DNA of 64,000 nt from Pseudomonas fildesensis (GCF_001050345.1 NZ_LFMW01000005.1:186001-250000); one strand, 5' to 3'; counted from the first letter of the stretch, positions 30,375 through 39,282 are shown. Notes: generated by a model from the letters alone, not told the origin. Numbers and translations: made by a program.

Positions 30375-31829
30375 TTAGCTCGGTCGATAAACGCGCACAT
30401 TGGCATGCCCCTCACTGAGCAAATGGTGGGCATGCAGGCGACTCATCACGCCTTTGTCGCAATACAGCAGGTACTGACGGCTGTCATCCAGTTCCTTGAA
30501 ACGCGCGTTCAATGCATAGAACGGCAGCGCTTGTACGTCGATGCCAGCAATTTCCAGCGGCTCATCTTCAGCGGCATCCGGGTGACGGATGTCGACAATG
30601 ATCTGGCCCGCCAGGGCTTCGCTGACCTCTTCGATCTGTACATCCTGGCCCAATTCGTCGATCACGCGATCGATTGGCACCATTTTGGCGTTCGCAAGCG
30701 CTCGCTCGAGAATCGCCATGTCAAACTGTTGTTCTTCATACTCCACGCGGTTGCGCTTGGCGTGGGTCTTGGGGTTCACCGAGATGACCCCGCAGTACTC
30801 AGGCATATGCTTGGCAAAGTCGGCAGTGCCGATTTCTTCTGCCAGGTCGATGATGTCCTGTTTGTGGCTGGCGATCAGCGGGCGCAACACCAGCTTTTCG
30901 GTTACGCAGTCGATCAGCGACAGGTTCGGCAGCGTCTGGCTGGAAACCTGGGAGATCGCTTCACCGGTCACCAGCGCGTCGATCTGCAATTGATCGGCAA
31001 TTCGGGACGCAGCGCGCAACATCATACGCTTCAATACTACGCCCATATGACTGTTATCGACTTTACCGAGAATTTCGCCCAGCACTTCCTCGAACGGCAC
31101 GCTCACAAACAGCACACGTTGGGAGCTGCCGTACTTCTTCCAGATAAAGTGCGCGACTTCCATCACGCCCAATTCATGTGCACGCCCGCCCAGGTTAAAG
31201 AAGCAGAAGTGGCTCATCAGGCCGCGGCGCATGATCTGGTAGGCCGCCACTGTGGAATCGAAACCGCCGGACATCAGTACCAGGGTCTGTTCCAGGGCGC
31301 CCAGCGGGTAGCCGCCGATGCTGTCGTGCTGGCCGTGGATCACAAACAACCGTTGGTCGCGAATTTCCATGCGCACTTCAATTTGCGGCGCTTTCAGGGA
31401 AATTCCGGCGGCGCCGCACTCGCGACGCAGCTTGCTGCCGACGTATTTCTCGACGTCCATGGAGCTGAACGGGTGCTTGCCGCCACGCTTGCAACGCACC
31501 GAAAAAATCTTCCCCTCAAGCTCACCGCCGAAGTGCAGTTTGCACTTTTCGGTGATGTCGTCGAAGTCGCCCAACGGGTACTCGTCCACCTGCAGGAAAT
31601 GCGCGATGCCCGGCATGCAGCTCAGGCGCTCGGTCATGTCCTTCAAGGCTTTGGCGTCGGTGACACGGGTTTCCAGCTCGAGATTGTCCCACACGCCATT
31701 CACCACCACAGCCGGGTCCAGATCGCGGAGCACGGCACGGATGTTCTTGGCCAATTGACGGATGAAACGCATCCGTACCGGTCGGCTCTTGATGATGATC
31801 TCGGGGAAGACTTTAACGATTAATTTCAT
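30375..31829 (-). CDS. thiI: tRNA 4-thiouridine synthase ThiI with rhodanese domain
   Basis: Transfers sulfur to U8 of tRNA and, in organisms like E. coli, takes part in thiamine thiazole synthesis. The 484-aa protein has an N-terminal ferredoxin-like/THUMP region (about 1-165), the PP-loop ATP-pyrophosphatase motif SGGFDSTVA (about 183-191) and a C-terminal rhodanese domain with the active cysteine in [11 protein letters not shown]. The ATG at 31829 gives the standard [11 protein letters not shown] start; the longer frame to 31892 is not conserved. It lies 139 bases beyond typA on the same strand and is divergent from glnA. Confidence 0.95.
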   Translation of the reverse strand: MKLIVKVFPEIIIKSRPVRMRFIRQLAKNIRAVLRDLDPAVVVNGVWDNLELETRVTDAKALKDMTERLSCMPGIAHFLQVDEYPLGDFDDITEKCKLHFGGELEGKIFSVRCKRGGKHPFSSMDVEKYVGSKLRRECGAAGISLKAPQIEVRMEIRDQRLFVIHGQHDSIGGYPLGALEQTLVLMSGGFDSTVAAYQIMRRGLMSHFCFFNLGGRAHELGVMEVAHFIWKKYGSSQRVLFVSVPFEEVLGEILGKVDNSHMGVVLKRMMLRAASRIADQLQIDALVTGEAISQVSSQTLPNLSLIDCVTEKLVLRPLIASHKQDIIDLAEEIGTADFAKHMPEYCGVISVNPKTHAKRNRVEYEEQQFDMAILERALANAKMVPIDRVIDELGQDVQIEEVSEALAGQIIVDIRHPDAAEDEPLEIAGIDVQALPFYALNARFKELDDSRQYLLYCDKGVMSRLHAHHLLSEGHANVRVYRPS

Positions 31830-31925
31830 GGAAACAGCGCGCGCAGGGCCTGCCGAAAAAGGGGGGCGCGGATTATAGCGGAAATCGCTCAAGGTTTAAC
31901 CAGTTAATATGCATCACACCTTTGG

Positions 31926-31942
31926 CGCACCAAAACAGGTCA
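31926..31942 (+). promoter_or_regulatory. candidate NtrC binding site upstream of glnA
   Basis: CGCACC and AGGTCA are separated by five bases, resembling the NtrC site TGCACC-N5-GGTGCA with a good left half and a weaker right half. It lies about 105 bases upstream of the glnA sigma54 element, a normal enhancer distance. Confidence 0.4.
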
Positions 31943-32044
31943 CTTTCATGAATTGGCGCTACATTGCAGTGCGTAATTTATTCCGTTTCGGCTGATTGCA
32001 CTGTTATAGGGGCCATTTTGAGGCAAAAAGGCCATGTTGGCGCA

Positions 32045-32061
32045 CTGGCATGCAATTTGCT
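32045..32061 (+). promoter_or_regulatory. sigma54 promoter for glnA
   Basis: CTGGCATGCAATTTGCT matches the -24/-12 consensus with a single change in the TGGCAC box and ten bases between GG and GC. Nitrogen control of glnA by NtrC through sigma54 is well established, and ntrBC lies only 3 kb away. The rest of the 332-base thiI-glnA gap shows nothing further beyond the candidate NtrC site. Confidence 0.75.
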
Positions 32062-32161
32062 CTCTTGTGAGGCAGGTTGCCTTGGCGGAGTATCCGCGCC
32101 GGCATCACCCACATTCTAAGGGCTAACTCCACTACCAGCCCGAAGCCACCCGGAGGACACC

Positions 32162-33568
32162 ATGTCGAAGTCGGTTCAACTCATCAAAGATCATGACGTT
32201 AAATGGATTGATCTGCGCTTCACGGACACAAAAGGCACTCAGCACCACGTGACCATGCCGGCTCGCGACGCGCTGGATGATGCTTTCTTCGAAGAAGGCA
32301 AAATGTTCGACGGTTCCTCCATTGCCGGCTGGAAAGGCATCGAAGCTTCCGACATGATCCTGATGCCGGACGACAGCACTGCCGTGCTGGACCCGTTCAC
32401 CGAAGAGCCTACCCTGATCATCGTCTGCGACGTGATCGAGCCTTCGACCATGCAAGGCTACGACCGCGACCCGCGTGCGATCGCCAAGCGCGCCGAGGAA
32501 TACCTGAAGTCGACCGGTATCGGTGACACCGTATTCGTAGGTCCCGAGCCAGAATTCTTCATCTTTGACCAAGTGAAGTTCAAGTCCGACATCTCCGGCT
32601 CCATGTTCAAGATCTATTCCGAACAAGGTTCGTGGATGTCCGACCAGGACGTGGAAGGCGGCAACCATGGCCACCGTCCAGGTATCAAAGGTGGCTACTT
32701 CCCAGTTCCGCCATTCGACCATGACCACGAAATCCGTACCTCCATGTGCAACGCCATGGAAGACATGGGCCTGGTCATCGAAGTGCATCACCACGAAGTG
32801 GCGACTGCCGGCCAGAACGAAATCGGTGTGAAGTTCAACACCCTGGTCGCCAAGGCTGACGAAGTTCAGACCCTGAAGTACTGCGTACACAACACTGCCG
32901 TTGCTTACGGCCGTACCGCTACCTTCATGCCTAAGCCTCTGTACGGCGATAACGGTTCGGGTATGCACGTTCACCTGTCCATCGCCAAAGATGGCAAGAA
33001 CACCTTCGCTGGCGAAGGTTATGCCGGCCTGTCCGACACCGCCCTGTACTTCATCGGCGGCATCATCAAGCACGGTAAGGCGCTGAACGGCTTCACCAAC
33101 CCGTCGACCAACTCCTACAAGCGTCTGGTCCCAGGTTTCGAAGCGCCGGTAATGCTGGCCTACTCGGCTCGCAACCGCTCCGCGTCGATCCGCATTCCCT
33201 ACGTGTCCAGCCCTCGTGCTCGCCGTATCGAAGCCCGCTTCCCGGATCCGGCAGCCAACCCGTACCTGGCCTTCGCTGCGCTGGTAATGGCCGGCCTGGA
33301 CGGTATCCAGAACAAGATCCACCCTGGCGACGCCGCCGACAAAAACTTGTACGACCTGCCGCCTGAAGAGGCCAAAGAGATCCCACAAGTGTGCGGCAGC
33401 CTGAAAGAAGCCCTGGAAGAGCTGGACAAGGGCCGTGCGTTCCTGACCAAAGGCGGCGTGTTCAGCGACGACTTTATCGATGCGTACATCGAGCTGAAAA
33501 GCGCAGAAGAAATCAAGGTTCGCACCTTCGTACACCCACTGGAATACGAGCTGTACTACAGCTGCTGA
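32162..33568 (+). CDS. glnA: glutamine synthetase type I
   Basis: Makes glutamine from glutamate, ammonia and ATP; the central ammonia-assimilating enzyme. The 468-aa sequence shows the N-terminal [17 protein letters not shown] segment (Asp50 region), metal ligands in PEPEFF and NEIGVKF, the ATP region [24 protein letters not shown] and the adenylylation tyrosine in [10 protein letters not shown], so it is a GlnE-regulated GSI-beta. GGAGG stands eight bases before the ATG. It is monocistronic, closed by a terminator, and driven by a sigma54 promoter. Confidence 0.98.
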   Translation: MSKSVQLIKDHDVKWIDLRFTDTKGTQHHVTMPARDALDDAFFEEGKMFDGSSIAGWKGIEASDMILMPDDSTAVLDPFTEEPTLIIVCDVIEPSTMQGYDRDPRAIAKRAEEYLKSTGIGDTVFVGPEPEFFIFDQVKFKSDISGSMFKIYSEQGSWMSDQDVEGGNHGHRPGIKGGYFPVPPFDHDHEIRTSMCNAMEDMGLVIEVHHHEVATAGQNEIGVKFNTLVAKADEVQTLKYCVHNTAVAYGRTATFMPKPLYGDNGSGMHVHLSIAKDGKNTFAGEGYAGLSDTALYFIGGIIKHGKALNGFTNPSTNSYKRLVPGFEAPVMLAYSARNRSASIRIPYVSSPRARRIEARFPDPAANPYLAFAALVMAGLDGIQNKIHPGDAADKNLYDLPPEEAKEIPQVCGSLKEALEELDKGRAFLTKGGVFSDDFIDAYIELKSAEEIKVRTFVHPLEYELYYSC

Positions 33569-33598
33569 TCCGGTAGCGCTACTTAACGTGGCGTGATG

Positions 33599-33630
33599 AA
33601 AAAGGCCTCCTTCGGGAGGTCTTTTTTTTT
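33599..33630 (+). terminator. intrinsic terminator of glnA
   Basis: GGCCTCC-TTCG-GGAGGTC forms a short stem with a stable tetraloop, followed by nine or more T. Confidence 0.9.
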
Positions 33631-33645
33631 GCGCGAAATATATCC

Positions 33646-33752
33646 CCTGCAGGAGCCGGCTTGCTGGCGAAAAAACGCACAGGCGCCGCGTTCATTCTGG
33701 AAAACCGCGCTATCGTTAACGTCCATCGCTGGCAAGCCAGCGCCTACAGGGG
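33646..33752. repeat. REP pair of the AGGAGCCGGCTTGC(C/T)GGCGA type
   Basis: CCTGCAGGAGCCGGCTTGCTGGCGA on the left is mirrored by TCGCTGGCAAGCCAGC then CTACAGG on the right. It precedes the chorismate mutase start and explains why a longer open frame there is spurious. Related hairpins are at 45991-46020 and 62278-62347. Confidence 0.8.
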
Positions 33753-33759
33753 ATTGCCT

Positions 33760-34305
33760 TTGAAACATCGACTCGTACTTGCCTTGCTGTTCGCCACTGC
33801 CACGGCCAACGCTGCACCACCCACCCTCGAACCGTTGCTCAACAGCATCGCCGAACGCCTGGCGATTGCCGATCAGGTGGCCCTGAGCAAATGGGATAGC
33901 AAAAAACCCGTAGAGGACAAGAAACGCGAACAAGAGGTGATCGCCAGCGTCGTCGCCCAGGCACCAGGCTACAAACTGGACCCTGCCGCTGCCGAGCAAT
34001 TTTTTTCGGCGCAGATCGAGGCGAATAAAATGGTGCAGTACACCCGCCTGTCCGACTGGCAATTCCAGGGCAAGGCGCCCGACGACCCGCGTCCGGACTT
34101 GGTTGGGCAGATTCGCCCACAGCTGGACCAGTTGCAAAAACGTCTGCTGCAGCAACTGGCGGACTTCAGCCCCGAACGCAGCAACCCCCAATGCTCGCAG
34201 TGGTTGGCCACGGCCGTCCACAAACCGCTTCACGACCCACTACAGCAGATCGCAACGATCCGCGCGACCGCTGAACTGTGCATCCAGACGCCATCCACTC
34301 AATAA
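33760..34305 (+). CDS. secreted chorismate mutase, AroQ gamma type
   Basis: Probably converts chorismate to prephenate in the periplasm. The 181-aa protein begins with a signal peptide (LKHRLVLALLFATATANA), and the mature part is all-helical: LLNSIAERLAIADQVALSKWDSKKPVEDKKREQEVI, then FFSAQIEANKMVQYTRLSDW, with the arginine, lysine and glutamate positions typical of exported AroQ enzymes. Two cysteines near the C-terminus may pair. I chose TTG at 33760 because AGGGG lies seven bases upstream and a signal peptide follows directly; the ORF extends 33 codons further upstream but that part is a REP repeat. The need for a periplasmic chorismate mutase is not understood. Confidence 0.75.
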   Translation: MKHRLVLALLFATATANAAPPTLEPLLNSIAERLAIADQVALSKWDSKKPVEDKKREQEVIASVVAQAPGYKLDPAAAEQFFSAQIEANKMVQYTRLSDWQFQGKAPDDPRPDLVGQIRPQLDQLQKRLLQQLADFSPERSNPQCSQWLATAVHKPLHDPLQQIATIRATAELCIQTPSTQ

Positions 34306-34400
34306 AGTATCGGGACTACTTGATTTGAGGCACCGTCCGGCATCTTCGCCTCGAACGGTAAACGTAGCCTGACCGGCCACTTACCGAACAGGATGGAACC

Positions 34401-34826
34401 ATGGACGCCCTCAAACACTTGATCGCGACAGCGGCCTGCTTGTGTGCGCTCGGCTGCAGCAGCCCGCTGAAAGACACCGCGCAGGTCGACAAGGAGCTAC
34501 TGCTGCAGAGCAGCGCGTCATGGGATGGCGCGCCCTACACAGCCTACCCTTCCGGCGCGCCGCAACTCACGCTATTACGCCTCAGGATACCGGCAAATAC
34601 GCAACTGCCCTGGCACAGCCATCCAATGCCTAACGCCGCGTATATCGTATCGGGGGAACTGACCGTTGAAACCCGCTCGGGCGGACTGGTTCGCACGCTG
34701 AAACCAGGGCAAACCCTGGCCGAGATGGTCGGTACAGTCCATCGCGGCACCACCGGCAACACGCCAGTCGAGCTTTTGGTGTTTTACGCCGGTACCCCGG
34801 ACATGCCACTGTCACAGCCACACTGA
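34401..34826 (+). CDS. cupin-domain lipoprotein
   Basis: A 141-aa protein with a signal peptide ending in the lipobox CALGC (Cys19). The remainder is one cupin: motif 1 is visible as LPWHSHPMPNAAYIVSGELTVE and motif 2 as PGQTLAEMVGTVHRGTTGN, with the histidines and glutamate that normally hold a metal. It is therefore a small envelope-anchored cupin, possibly a metal- or ligand-binding protein. The ATG at 34401 has AGGATGGA upstream. No partner gene is evident; the 95-base gap after the chorismate mutase gene has no clear terminator, so the two may be co-transcribed. Confidence 0.8.
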   Translation: MDALKHLIATAACLCALGCSSPLKDTAQVDKELLLQSSASWDGAPYTAYPSGAPQLTLLRLRIPANTQLPWHSHPMPNAAYIVSGELTVETRSGGLVRTLKPGQTLAEMVGTVHRGTTGNTPVELLVFYAGTPDMPLSQPH

Positions 34827-35046
34827 TACCGCCCCCTTCGCCAGAATCGTTTTCGAGCGCGCCGAAAACGATTCCGCCACTTCCTGAACAACCTTCACAA
34901 ATTCGCACTATATTGGTGCAACACATCGCACCCTTCCCACCTACCCAACCCATTTTGGTTCGAAACTTCCCGATGAAGCAGGCAGAACGCCACAGTTTCG
35001 AGCCTGAAATACCTATTTCATGGCTTTAACGCTTCTTTTCGGAGCC

Positions 35047-35063
35047 TTGGTTTGTTTTTTGCA
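35047..35063 (+). promoter_or_regulatory. weak sigma54-like sequence before ntrB
   Basis: TTGGTTTGTTTTTTGCA has correctly spaced GG and GC elements and a perfect TTGCA, but the -24 box is degenerate. It lies 57 bases before the ntrB ATG in a 293-base gap that otherwise shows only an AT-rich stretch. Confidence 0.35.
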
Positions 35064-35119
35064 GTTTCCTTTTATCAGCGTGCGCCTCAAGCCCGCGCCT
35101 TGCTCCAAAAGAGGTCCTG

Positions 35120-36205
35120 ATGACCATTAGCGATGCACTGCACCGTTTGTTACTCGACAACCTGACCACCGCGACCATTCTGCTCAATGACGACCTGCGC
35201 CTTGAGTACATGAACCCGGCGGCGGAGATGCTCCTGGCCATCAGCGGCCAGCGCAGCCATGGGCAGTTCATCAGCGAATTGTTCACCGAGTCGGCCGAAG
35301 CCCTGAGCTCGTTGCGCCAGGCCGTGGAGCAGGCACACCCGTTCACCAAGCGCGAGGCGATGCTCACCGCCCTGACCGGGCAGACGCTGACCGTCGACTA
35401 CGCCGTGACCCCGATCCTGAGCAACGGCAGCACCCTGCTGCTGCTCGAAGTGCACCCCCGTGACCGCCTGCTGCGGATCACCAAGGAAGAAGCGCAGCTG
35501 TCCAAGCAGGAAACCAGCAAGATGCTGGTGCGCGGCCTGGCCCATGAGATCAAGAACCCCCTCGGCGGGATTCGTGGCGCGGCGCAACTGCTCGCCCGCG
35601 AACTGCCGGACGAGAACCTCAAGGACTACACCAACGTCATCATCGAAGAGGCCGACCGCCTGCGTAACCTGGTCGACCGCATGCTCGGCTCCAACAAGCT
35701 GCCGTCGCTGGCGATGACCAACGTGCACGAAGTGCTGGAGCGCGTCTGCCACCTGGTCGAGGCCGAAAGCCAAGGCTGCATCACCTTGGTTCGCGACTAC
35801 GACCCGAGCATCCCCGACGTCTTGATCGACCGCGAACAGATGATCCAGGCGGTGCTCAATATCGTGCGCAACGCCATGCAGGCCATCAGCAGCCAGAACG
35901 AGCTGCGCCTTGGCCGTATCAGCCTGCGCACCCGTGCCCTGCGTCAGTTCACCATCGGCCATGTGCGCCATCGCCTGGTGACCAAGGTCGAGATCATCGA
36001 CAACGGCCCGGGCATTCCTGCGGAACTCCAGGAAACCATTTTCTTTCCCATGGTCAGCGGCCGCCCGGACGGTACCGGGCTGGGCCTGGCCATTACCCAG
36101 AACATCATCAGCCAGCACCAGGGTCTGATCGAATGTGAGAGCCATCCTGGCCACACCACCTTCTCGATCTTTCTGCCTCTGGAACAAGGAGCCCCATCGA
36201 CATGA
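35120..36205 (+). CDS. ntrB: nitrogen regulation sensor histidine kinase NtrB
   Basis: A soluble two-component kinase/phosphatase of 361 aa that, with PII protein, sets the phosphorylation of NtrC. It has an N-terminal PAS domain (about 5-115), the phospho-accepting histidine in VRGLAHEIKNPLGGIRGAAQLL (about residue 142), the N box NIVRNAMQA, and the G boxes DNGPGIP and GRPDGTGLGLAI. No membrane segments are present, as expected for NtrB. Its stop overlaps the ntrC start by four bases, ensuring coupled synthesis. It follows glnA by about 1.5 kb with two unrelated genes in between. Confidence 0.96.
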   Translation: MTISDALHRLLLDNLTTATILLNDDLRLEYMNPAAEMLLAISGQRSHGQFISELFTESAEALSSLRQAVEQAHPFTKREAMLTALTGQTLTVDYAVTPILSNGSTLLLLEVHPRDRLLRITKEEAQLSKQETSKMLVRGLAHEIKNPLGGIRGAAQLLARELPDENLKDYTNVIIEEADRLRNLVDRMLGSNKLPSLAMTNVHEVLERVCHLVEAESQGCITLVRDYDPSIPDVLIDREQMIQAVLNIVRNAMQAISSQNELRLGRISLRTRALRQFTIGHVRHRLVTKVEIIDNGPGIPAELQETIFFPMVSGRPDGTGLGLAITQNIISQHQGLIECESHPGHTTFSIFLPLEQGAPST

Positions 36206-37638
36206 GCCGTAGTGAAACTGTGTGGATCGTCGATGACGACCGTTCTATCCGCTGGGTCCTCGAGAAAGCCTTGCAACAGGAAGGCATGACCACCCAGAGC
36301 TTCGACAGCGCCGATGGGGTAATGAGCCGCCTGGCGCGCCAGCAGCCCGACGTAATCATCTCCGACATCCGCATGCCCGGCGCCAGTGGCCTGGACCTGC
36401 TGGCGCGGATTCGCGAGCAGCACCCGCGCCTGCCGGTGATCATCATGACCGCGCACTCGGACCTGGACAGCGCTGTCGCGTCCTACCAGGGCGGCGCCTT
36501 TGAATACCTGCCCAAGCCGTTCGACGTGGACGAGGCGGTGGCGCTGGTCAAGCGCGCCAACCAGCACGCCCAGGAACAGCAAAACCAGGAAGCCCCACCA
36601 GCCCTGACCCGCACCCCGGAAATCATCGGTGAAGCACCGGCGATGCAGGAAGTGTTTCGCGCCATCGGGCGCTTGAGCCACTCCAACATCACCGTGTTGA
36701 TCAATGGCGAATCCGGTACCGGTAAAGAGCTGGTGGCCCACGCCCTGCACCGTCACAGCCCACGCGCAGCGTCGCCGTTTATCGCGCTGAACATGGCGGC
36801 GATTCCGAAGGATTTGATGGAGTCCGAGCTGTTCGGACATGAGAAAGGCGCGTTTACCGGCGCGGCCAACCTGCGGCGCGGCCGGTTTGAACAGGCTGAC
36901 GGCGGCACGCTGTTCCTCGACGAAATCGGCGACATGCCGGCCGACACCCAAACCCGCCTGTTGCGCGTGCTGGCGGACGGCGAGTTCTATCGCGTCGGCG
37001 GCCACACGCCGGTCAAGGTCGACGTGCGCATCATCGCTGCGACCCACCAGAATCTCGAAACCCTGGTGCACGCGGGCAAATTCCGTGAGGACTTGTTCCA
37101 CCGCCTCAACGTGATCCGCATCCACATCCCACGCATGTCGGACCGCCGCGAAGACATCCCGACGCTTGCTCGCCACTTCCTCAGCCGCGCCGCCCAGGAG
37201 CTGGCCGTCGAGCCGAAGCTGCTGAAAAGCGAGACCGAGGAATACCTGAAGAACCTGCCGTGGCCCGGCAACGTGCGCCAACTGGAGAACACTTGCCGCT
37301 GGATTACGGTGATGGCGTCCGGCCGCGAAGTGCATATCAGCGACCTGCCGCCGGAACTGTTGAGCCTGCCGCAGGATTCGGCACCCGTGACCAACTGGGA
37401 ACAGGCACTGCGCCAATGGGCCGACCAGGCCCTGGCACGCGGCCAGTCGAACCTGCTGGACAGCGCCGTGCCGGCCTTCGAGCGGATCATGATCGAAACC
37501 GCGCTCAAGCACACCGCCGGTCGCCGTCGCGATGCCGCCGTGCTGCTGGGTTGGGGCCGCAACACCCTGACTCGCAAGATCAAGGAGTTGGGGATGAAGG
37601 TTGATGGCGGGGATGATGACGAGGGCGATGACGCCTGA
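36202..37638 (+). CDS. ntrC: nitrogen regulation response regulator NtrC
   Basis: A sigma54 activator of 478 aa. The receiver domain (1-120) has the phosphorylation site in [10 protein letters not shown], and the AAA+ domain (about 140-370) has Walker A GESGTGKE, the sigma54-contacting GAFTGA loop and [13 protein letters not shown]-terminal Fis-type helix-turn-helix ([39 protein letters not shown]) completes it. Likely targets in this window are glnA, hutU and the RNA locus immediately downstream, each of which has a sigma54-type promoter. Translation is coupled to ntrB. Confidence 0.97.
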   Translation: MSRSETVWIVDDDRSIRWVLEKALQQEGMTTQSFDSADGVMSRLARQQPDVIISDIRMPGASGLDLLARIREQHPRLPVIIMTAHSDLDSAVASYQGGAFEYLPKPFDVDEAVALVKRANQHAQEQQNQEAPPALTRTPEIIGEAPAMQEVFRAIGRLSHSNITVLINGESGTGKELVAHALHRHSPRAASPFIALNMAAIPKDLMESELFGHEKGAFTGAANLRRGRFEQADGGTLFLDEIGDMPADTQTRLLRVLADGEFYRVGGHTPVKVDVRIIAATHQNLETLVHAGKFREDLFHRLNVIRIHIPRMSDRREDIPTLARHFLSRAAQELAVEPKLLKSETEEYLKNLPWPGNVRQLENTCRWITVMASGREVHISDLPPELLSLPQDSAPVTNWEQALRQWADQALARGQSNLLDSAVPAFERIMIETALKHTAGRRRDAAVLLGWGRNTLTRKIKELGMKVDGGDDDEGDDA

Positions 37639-37663
37639 TCAAAAATCCCTGATCCACTGAAAA

Positions 37664-37763
37664 TCCAATGTGGGAGGGGGCTTGCTCCCGATATCGGTGT
37701 ATCAGTGACACATCTGTTGACTGACACACTGCTATCGGGAGCAAGCCCCCTCCCACATTTGGA
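37664..37763. repeat. REPIN between ntrC and the RNA locus
   Basis: TCCAATGTGGGAGGGGGCTTGC and its mirror copy face each other with the inner segments CCCGATATCGG and CTATCGGGAG. It lies directly before the cluster of NtrC-like half-sites. Confidence 0.9.
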
Positions 37764-37785
37764 TCTCCACTAAGTTTCAGGACAG

Positions 37786-37824
37786 TGCACCGCTTCAATG
37801 CACCACGAACCGGCATCGAGCACC
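37786..37824 (+). promoter_or_regulatory. cluster of NtrC-like half-sites upstream of the RNA locus
   Basis: TGCACC occurs at 37786-37791 and 37799-37804, and GAGCACC at 37818-37824, about 120-155 bases upstream of the sigma54 element. The spacing suits an enhancer, though no full dyad is present. Confidence 0.45.
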
Positions 37825-37880
37825 GATCCAAGCCCTGAAATATCAGCCTCACAGAAAAATATCTGAAAGCCGAAAACACC

Positions 37881-37903
37881 AAAGCCCCGTATTCCGGGGC
37901 TTT
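37881..37903. terminator. terminator-like hairpin between enhancer and RNA promoter
   Basis: AAAGCCCCG-TATT-CGGGGCTTT is a perfect stem, followed on the right by GCGCTTTC rather than a solid T run. It may end ntrC transcription and insulate the downstream promoter. Confidence 0.6.
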
Positions 37904-37941
37904 GCGCTTTCTGGAGATTTTTTTTGCACAACTTGGCGACT

Positions 37942-37958
37942 CTGGCACGCGCCCTGCA
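37942..37958 (+). promoter_or_regulatory. sigma54 promoter of the RNA locus
   Basis: CTGGCACGCGCCCTGCA has a perfect TGGCACG -24 box, ten bases to GC and a -12 box TGCA. Transcription should start near 37969. It is among the best sigma54 matches in the window. Confidence 0.8.
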
Positions 37959-37968
37959 ATAACCCTTG

Positions 37969-38264
37969 TACTACCCAGTTTCGGGGACCTTGGTACAGGC
38001 AGGCCGAGAATCCCCTCTTTACACCGGGGTGCTTGATGCGAACAGCGTCGCGCTCCACACCGCTTTGGGGAACCTCGGTACAGGCAGGCCGAGGACTCCC
38101 TCTTTAACACCGAAGCGCTTTACGGCTTCACCCCGTTTTGGGAGCCCTGGTACAGGCAGGCGGGAACTCCCTTCTTTATACCCGGGGCTTATGCGGCACA
38201 GCGCCCATAGCCCCAGCCCGTTTTGGGAACCTTGGTACAGGCAGGCCGGGGATTCCCTCTTTTA
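37969..38264 (+). ncRNA. nrsZ: NrsZ-like nitrogen-regulated RNA with four tandem hairpin modules
   Basis: Four modules with the invariant loop TACAGGCAGG (at 37994, 38079, 38151 and 38236; spacing 85, 72, 85) each form a hairpin. The stems covary: CCTTGG/CCGAG in module 1, CCTCGG/CCGAGG in 2, CCC/GGG in 3 and CCTTGG/CCGGGG in 4, closed by GGGGA...TCCCC, GGGAG...CTCCC or GGGAA...TTCCC. Each module is followed by CTCTTTA or CTTCTTTA. The linkers are themselves partly palindromic. No conserved protein frame covers the region. Location directly after ntrC, a sigma54 promoter and processing-like repeats fit NrsZ, the NtrC-dependent RNA of P. aeruginosa; I assign that name from synteny and architecture. 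The 3' end is set at the last T-rich tract. Confidence 0.7.
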
Positions 38265-38702
38265 TTGCTCTTGGAGATGGATCTCCAGCCGCCAGCGACC
38301 TTCGACCTTCTCCCCTTTCCATTCCCCGCGCAATGGCCGAGCCGCCACCAGGTTCAGCAGCAAGCCGCCATCGGTCTTGCGGATGTGCCAGTTCACATCC
38401 TTGTCATTGACCTTGAGTTGCCCACCGGCGGCCTTGCCCTGTGCATCGAACAACAGCGCCACAGTGCCGTCGACATGTTCGCCATGCAGCTTGGGTTCGC
38501 TGTTGAACCACACCACCACGCCATCAGCGGCAGGCTCGACCTGCTGCAGCTCAACCGGGTCTGGCGTAGTCAGGCGGCCGATCATCAGGCCCACCATCAA
38601 GCCGACAATCGCCAACGAGCCTAAAACCCGTGGCAATAGCTTCGGCCTGGGGTCTTCTTCAGGGGTAGAATGCAGCGCATCTTTGCCTTCGGAGCCGTGC
38701 AT
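38262..38702 (-). CDS. hypothetical membrane-anchored protein (PA5126-position homologue)
   Basis: A 146-aa protein with a charged cytoplasmic N-terminus, one membrane helix (about 25-43, LPRVLGSLAIVGLMVGLMIG) and a periplasmic domain of beta-rich character ending RRLEIHLQEQ-like. I recognise no domain. Its stop codon lies inside the T-rich 3' end of the RNA locus, so the two are convergent and touch. Its ATG at 38702 shares bases with the trmL ATG on the other strand (CATG). AGGATG stands upstream of the chosen start. Function unknown. Confidence 0.65.
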   Translation of the reverse strand: MHGSEGKDALHSTPEEDPRPKLLPRVLGSLAIVGLMVGLMIGRLTTPDPVELQQVEPAADGVVVWFNSEPKLHGEHVDGTVALLFDAQGKAAGGQLKVNDKDVNWHIRKTDGGLLLNLVAARPLRGEWKGEKVEGRWRLEIHLQEQ

Positions 38703-39156
38703 GTTTCACGTCATCCTTTTTCAACCAGAAATTCCGCCGAATACCGGCAACGTTATCAGGCTGTGCGCCAACAGTGGCTGCCACCTGCATTTGATCGAGC
38801 CCCTGGGCTTCGACATGGACGACAAGCGCCTGCGACGTGCCGGGCTGGACTATCACGAGTACGCCACGCTCCAGCGCCACGCCGACCTTGCCAGTTGCCT
38901 GGAAAGCCTTGGCCACCCACGACTGTTCGCGTTCACCACCAAGGGCTCGCGGCCGTTCCATGATGCCAGCTTTGCCGAAGGCGATGCCTTCCTGTTCGGC
39001 CCGGAAAGCCGTGGCCTGCCGGCCGACGTGCTCGACGCCCTGCCCGACGGCCATCGCCTGCGCTTGCCGATGCGCGAGGGCTGCCGCAGCCTGAACCTGT
39101 CCAACACCGTAGCCGTCGCGGTTTACGAAGGCTGGCGCCAACTCGGCTTCAAGTAA
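38701..39156 (+). CDS. trmL: tRNA (cytidine/uridine-2'-O-)-methyltransferase TrmL
   Basis: A SPOUT-class methyltransferase of 151 aa that modifies the wobble base of certain leucine tRNAs. The N-terminus MFHVILFQPEIPPNTGNVIRLC, the motif LFGPESRGLP and the C-terminal knot MREGCRSLNLSNTVAVAVYEG are diagnostic. The start at 38701 has GGAG six bases upstream. The two divergent genes share the tetranucleotide CATG, leaving no space for separate promoters between start codons; transcription of each must begin within the other's coding sequence. Confidence 0.95.
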   Translation: MFHVILFQPEIPPNTGNVIRLCANSGCHLHLIEPLGFDMDDKRLRRAGLDYHEYATLQRHADLASCLESLGHPRLFAFTTKGSRPFHDASFAEGDAFLFGPESRGLPADVLDALPDGHRLRLPMREGCRSLNLSNTVAVAVYEGWRQLGFK

Positions 39157-39166
39157 CACACATAGC

Positions 39167-39262
39167 AAATGTGGGAGGGGGCTTGCCCCCGATGGCGGAG
39201 TGTCAGTCGACATCTATGTGACTGATCCACCGCTATCGGGAGCAAGCCCCCTCCCACATTGG
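39167..39262. repeat. REPIN between trmL and secB
   Basis: AAATGTGGGAGGGGGCTTGCCC and the opposite copy ending CCCCCTCCCACATT face inwards. The convergent genes trmL and secB end on either side, so the element may also act as a terminator. Confidence 0.9.
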
Positions 39263-39282
39263 GTTCTGCGTCGGGTTCGAAA

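Noticed and set aside
32132..33535. Long open frame of 467 codons antisense to glnA
   Set aside because: It mirrors glnA, which is certain from its motifs. The translation has no recognisable domain and is explained by high third-position G+C.
33661..33759. Upstream extension of the chorismate mutase frame by 33 codons
   Set aside because: It translates a REP pair and would bury the signal peptide in the interior of the protein.
37969..38264. Tandem repeats after ntrC considered as a CRISPR array
   Set aside because: The units are about 72-85 bases apart with structured, related linkers rather than unique spacers, the repeats are not identical, and no cas gene is present.
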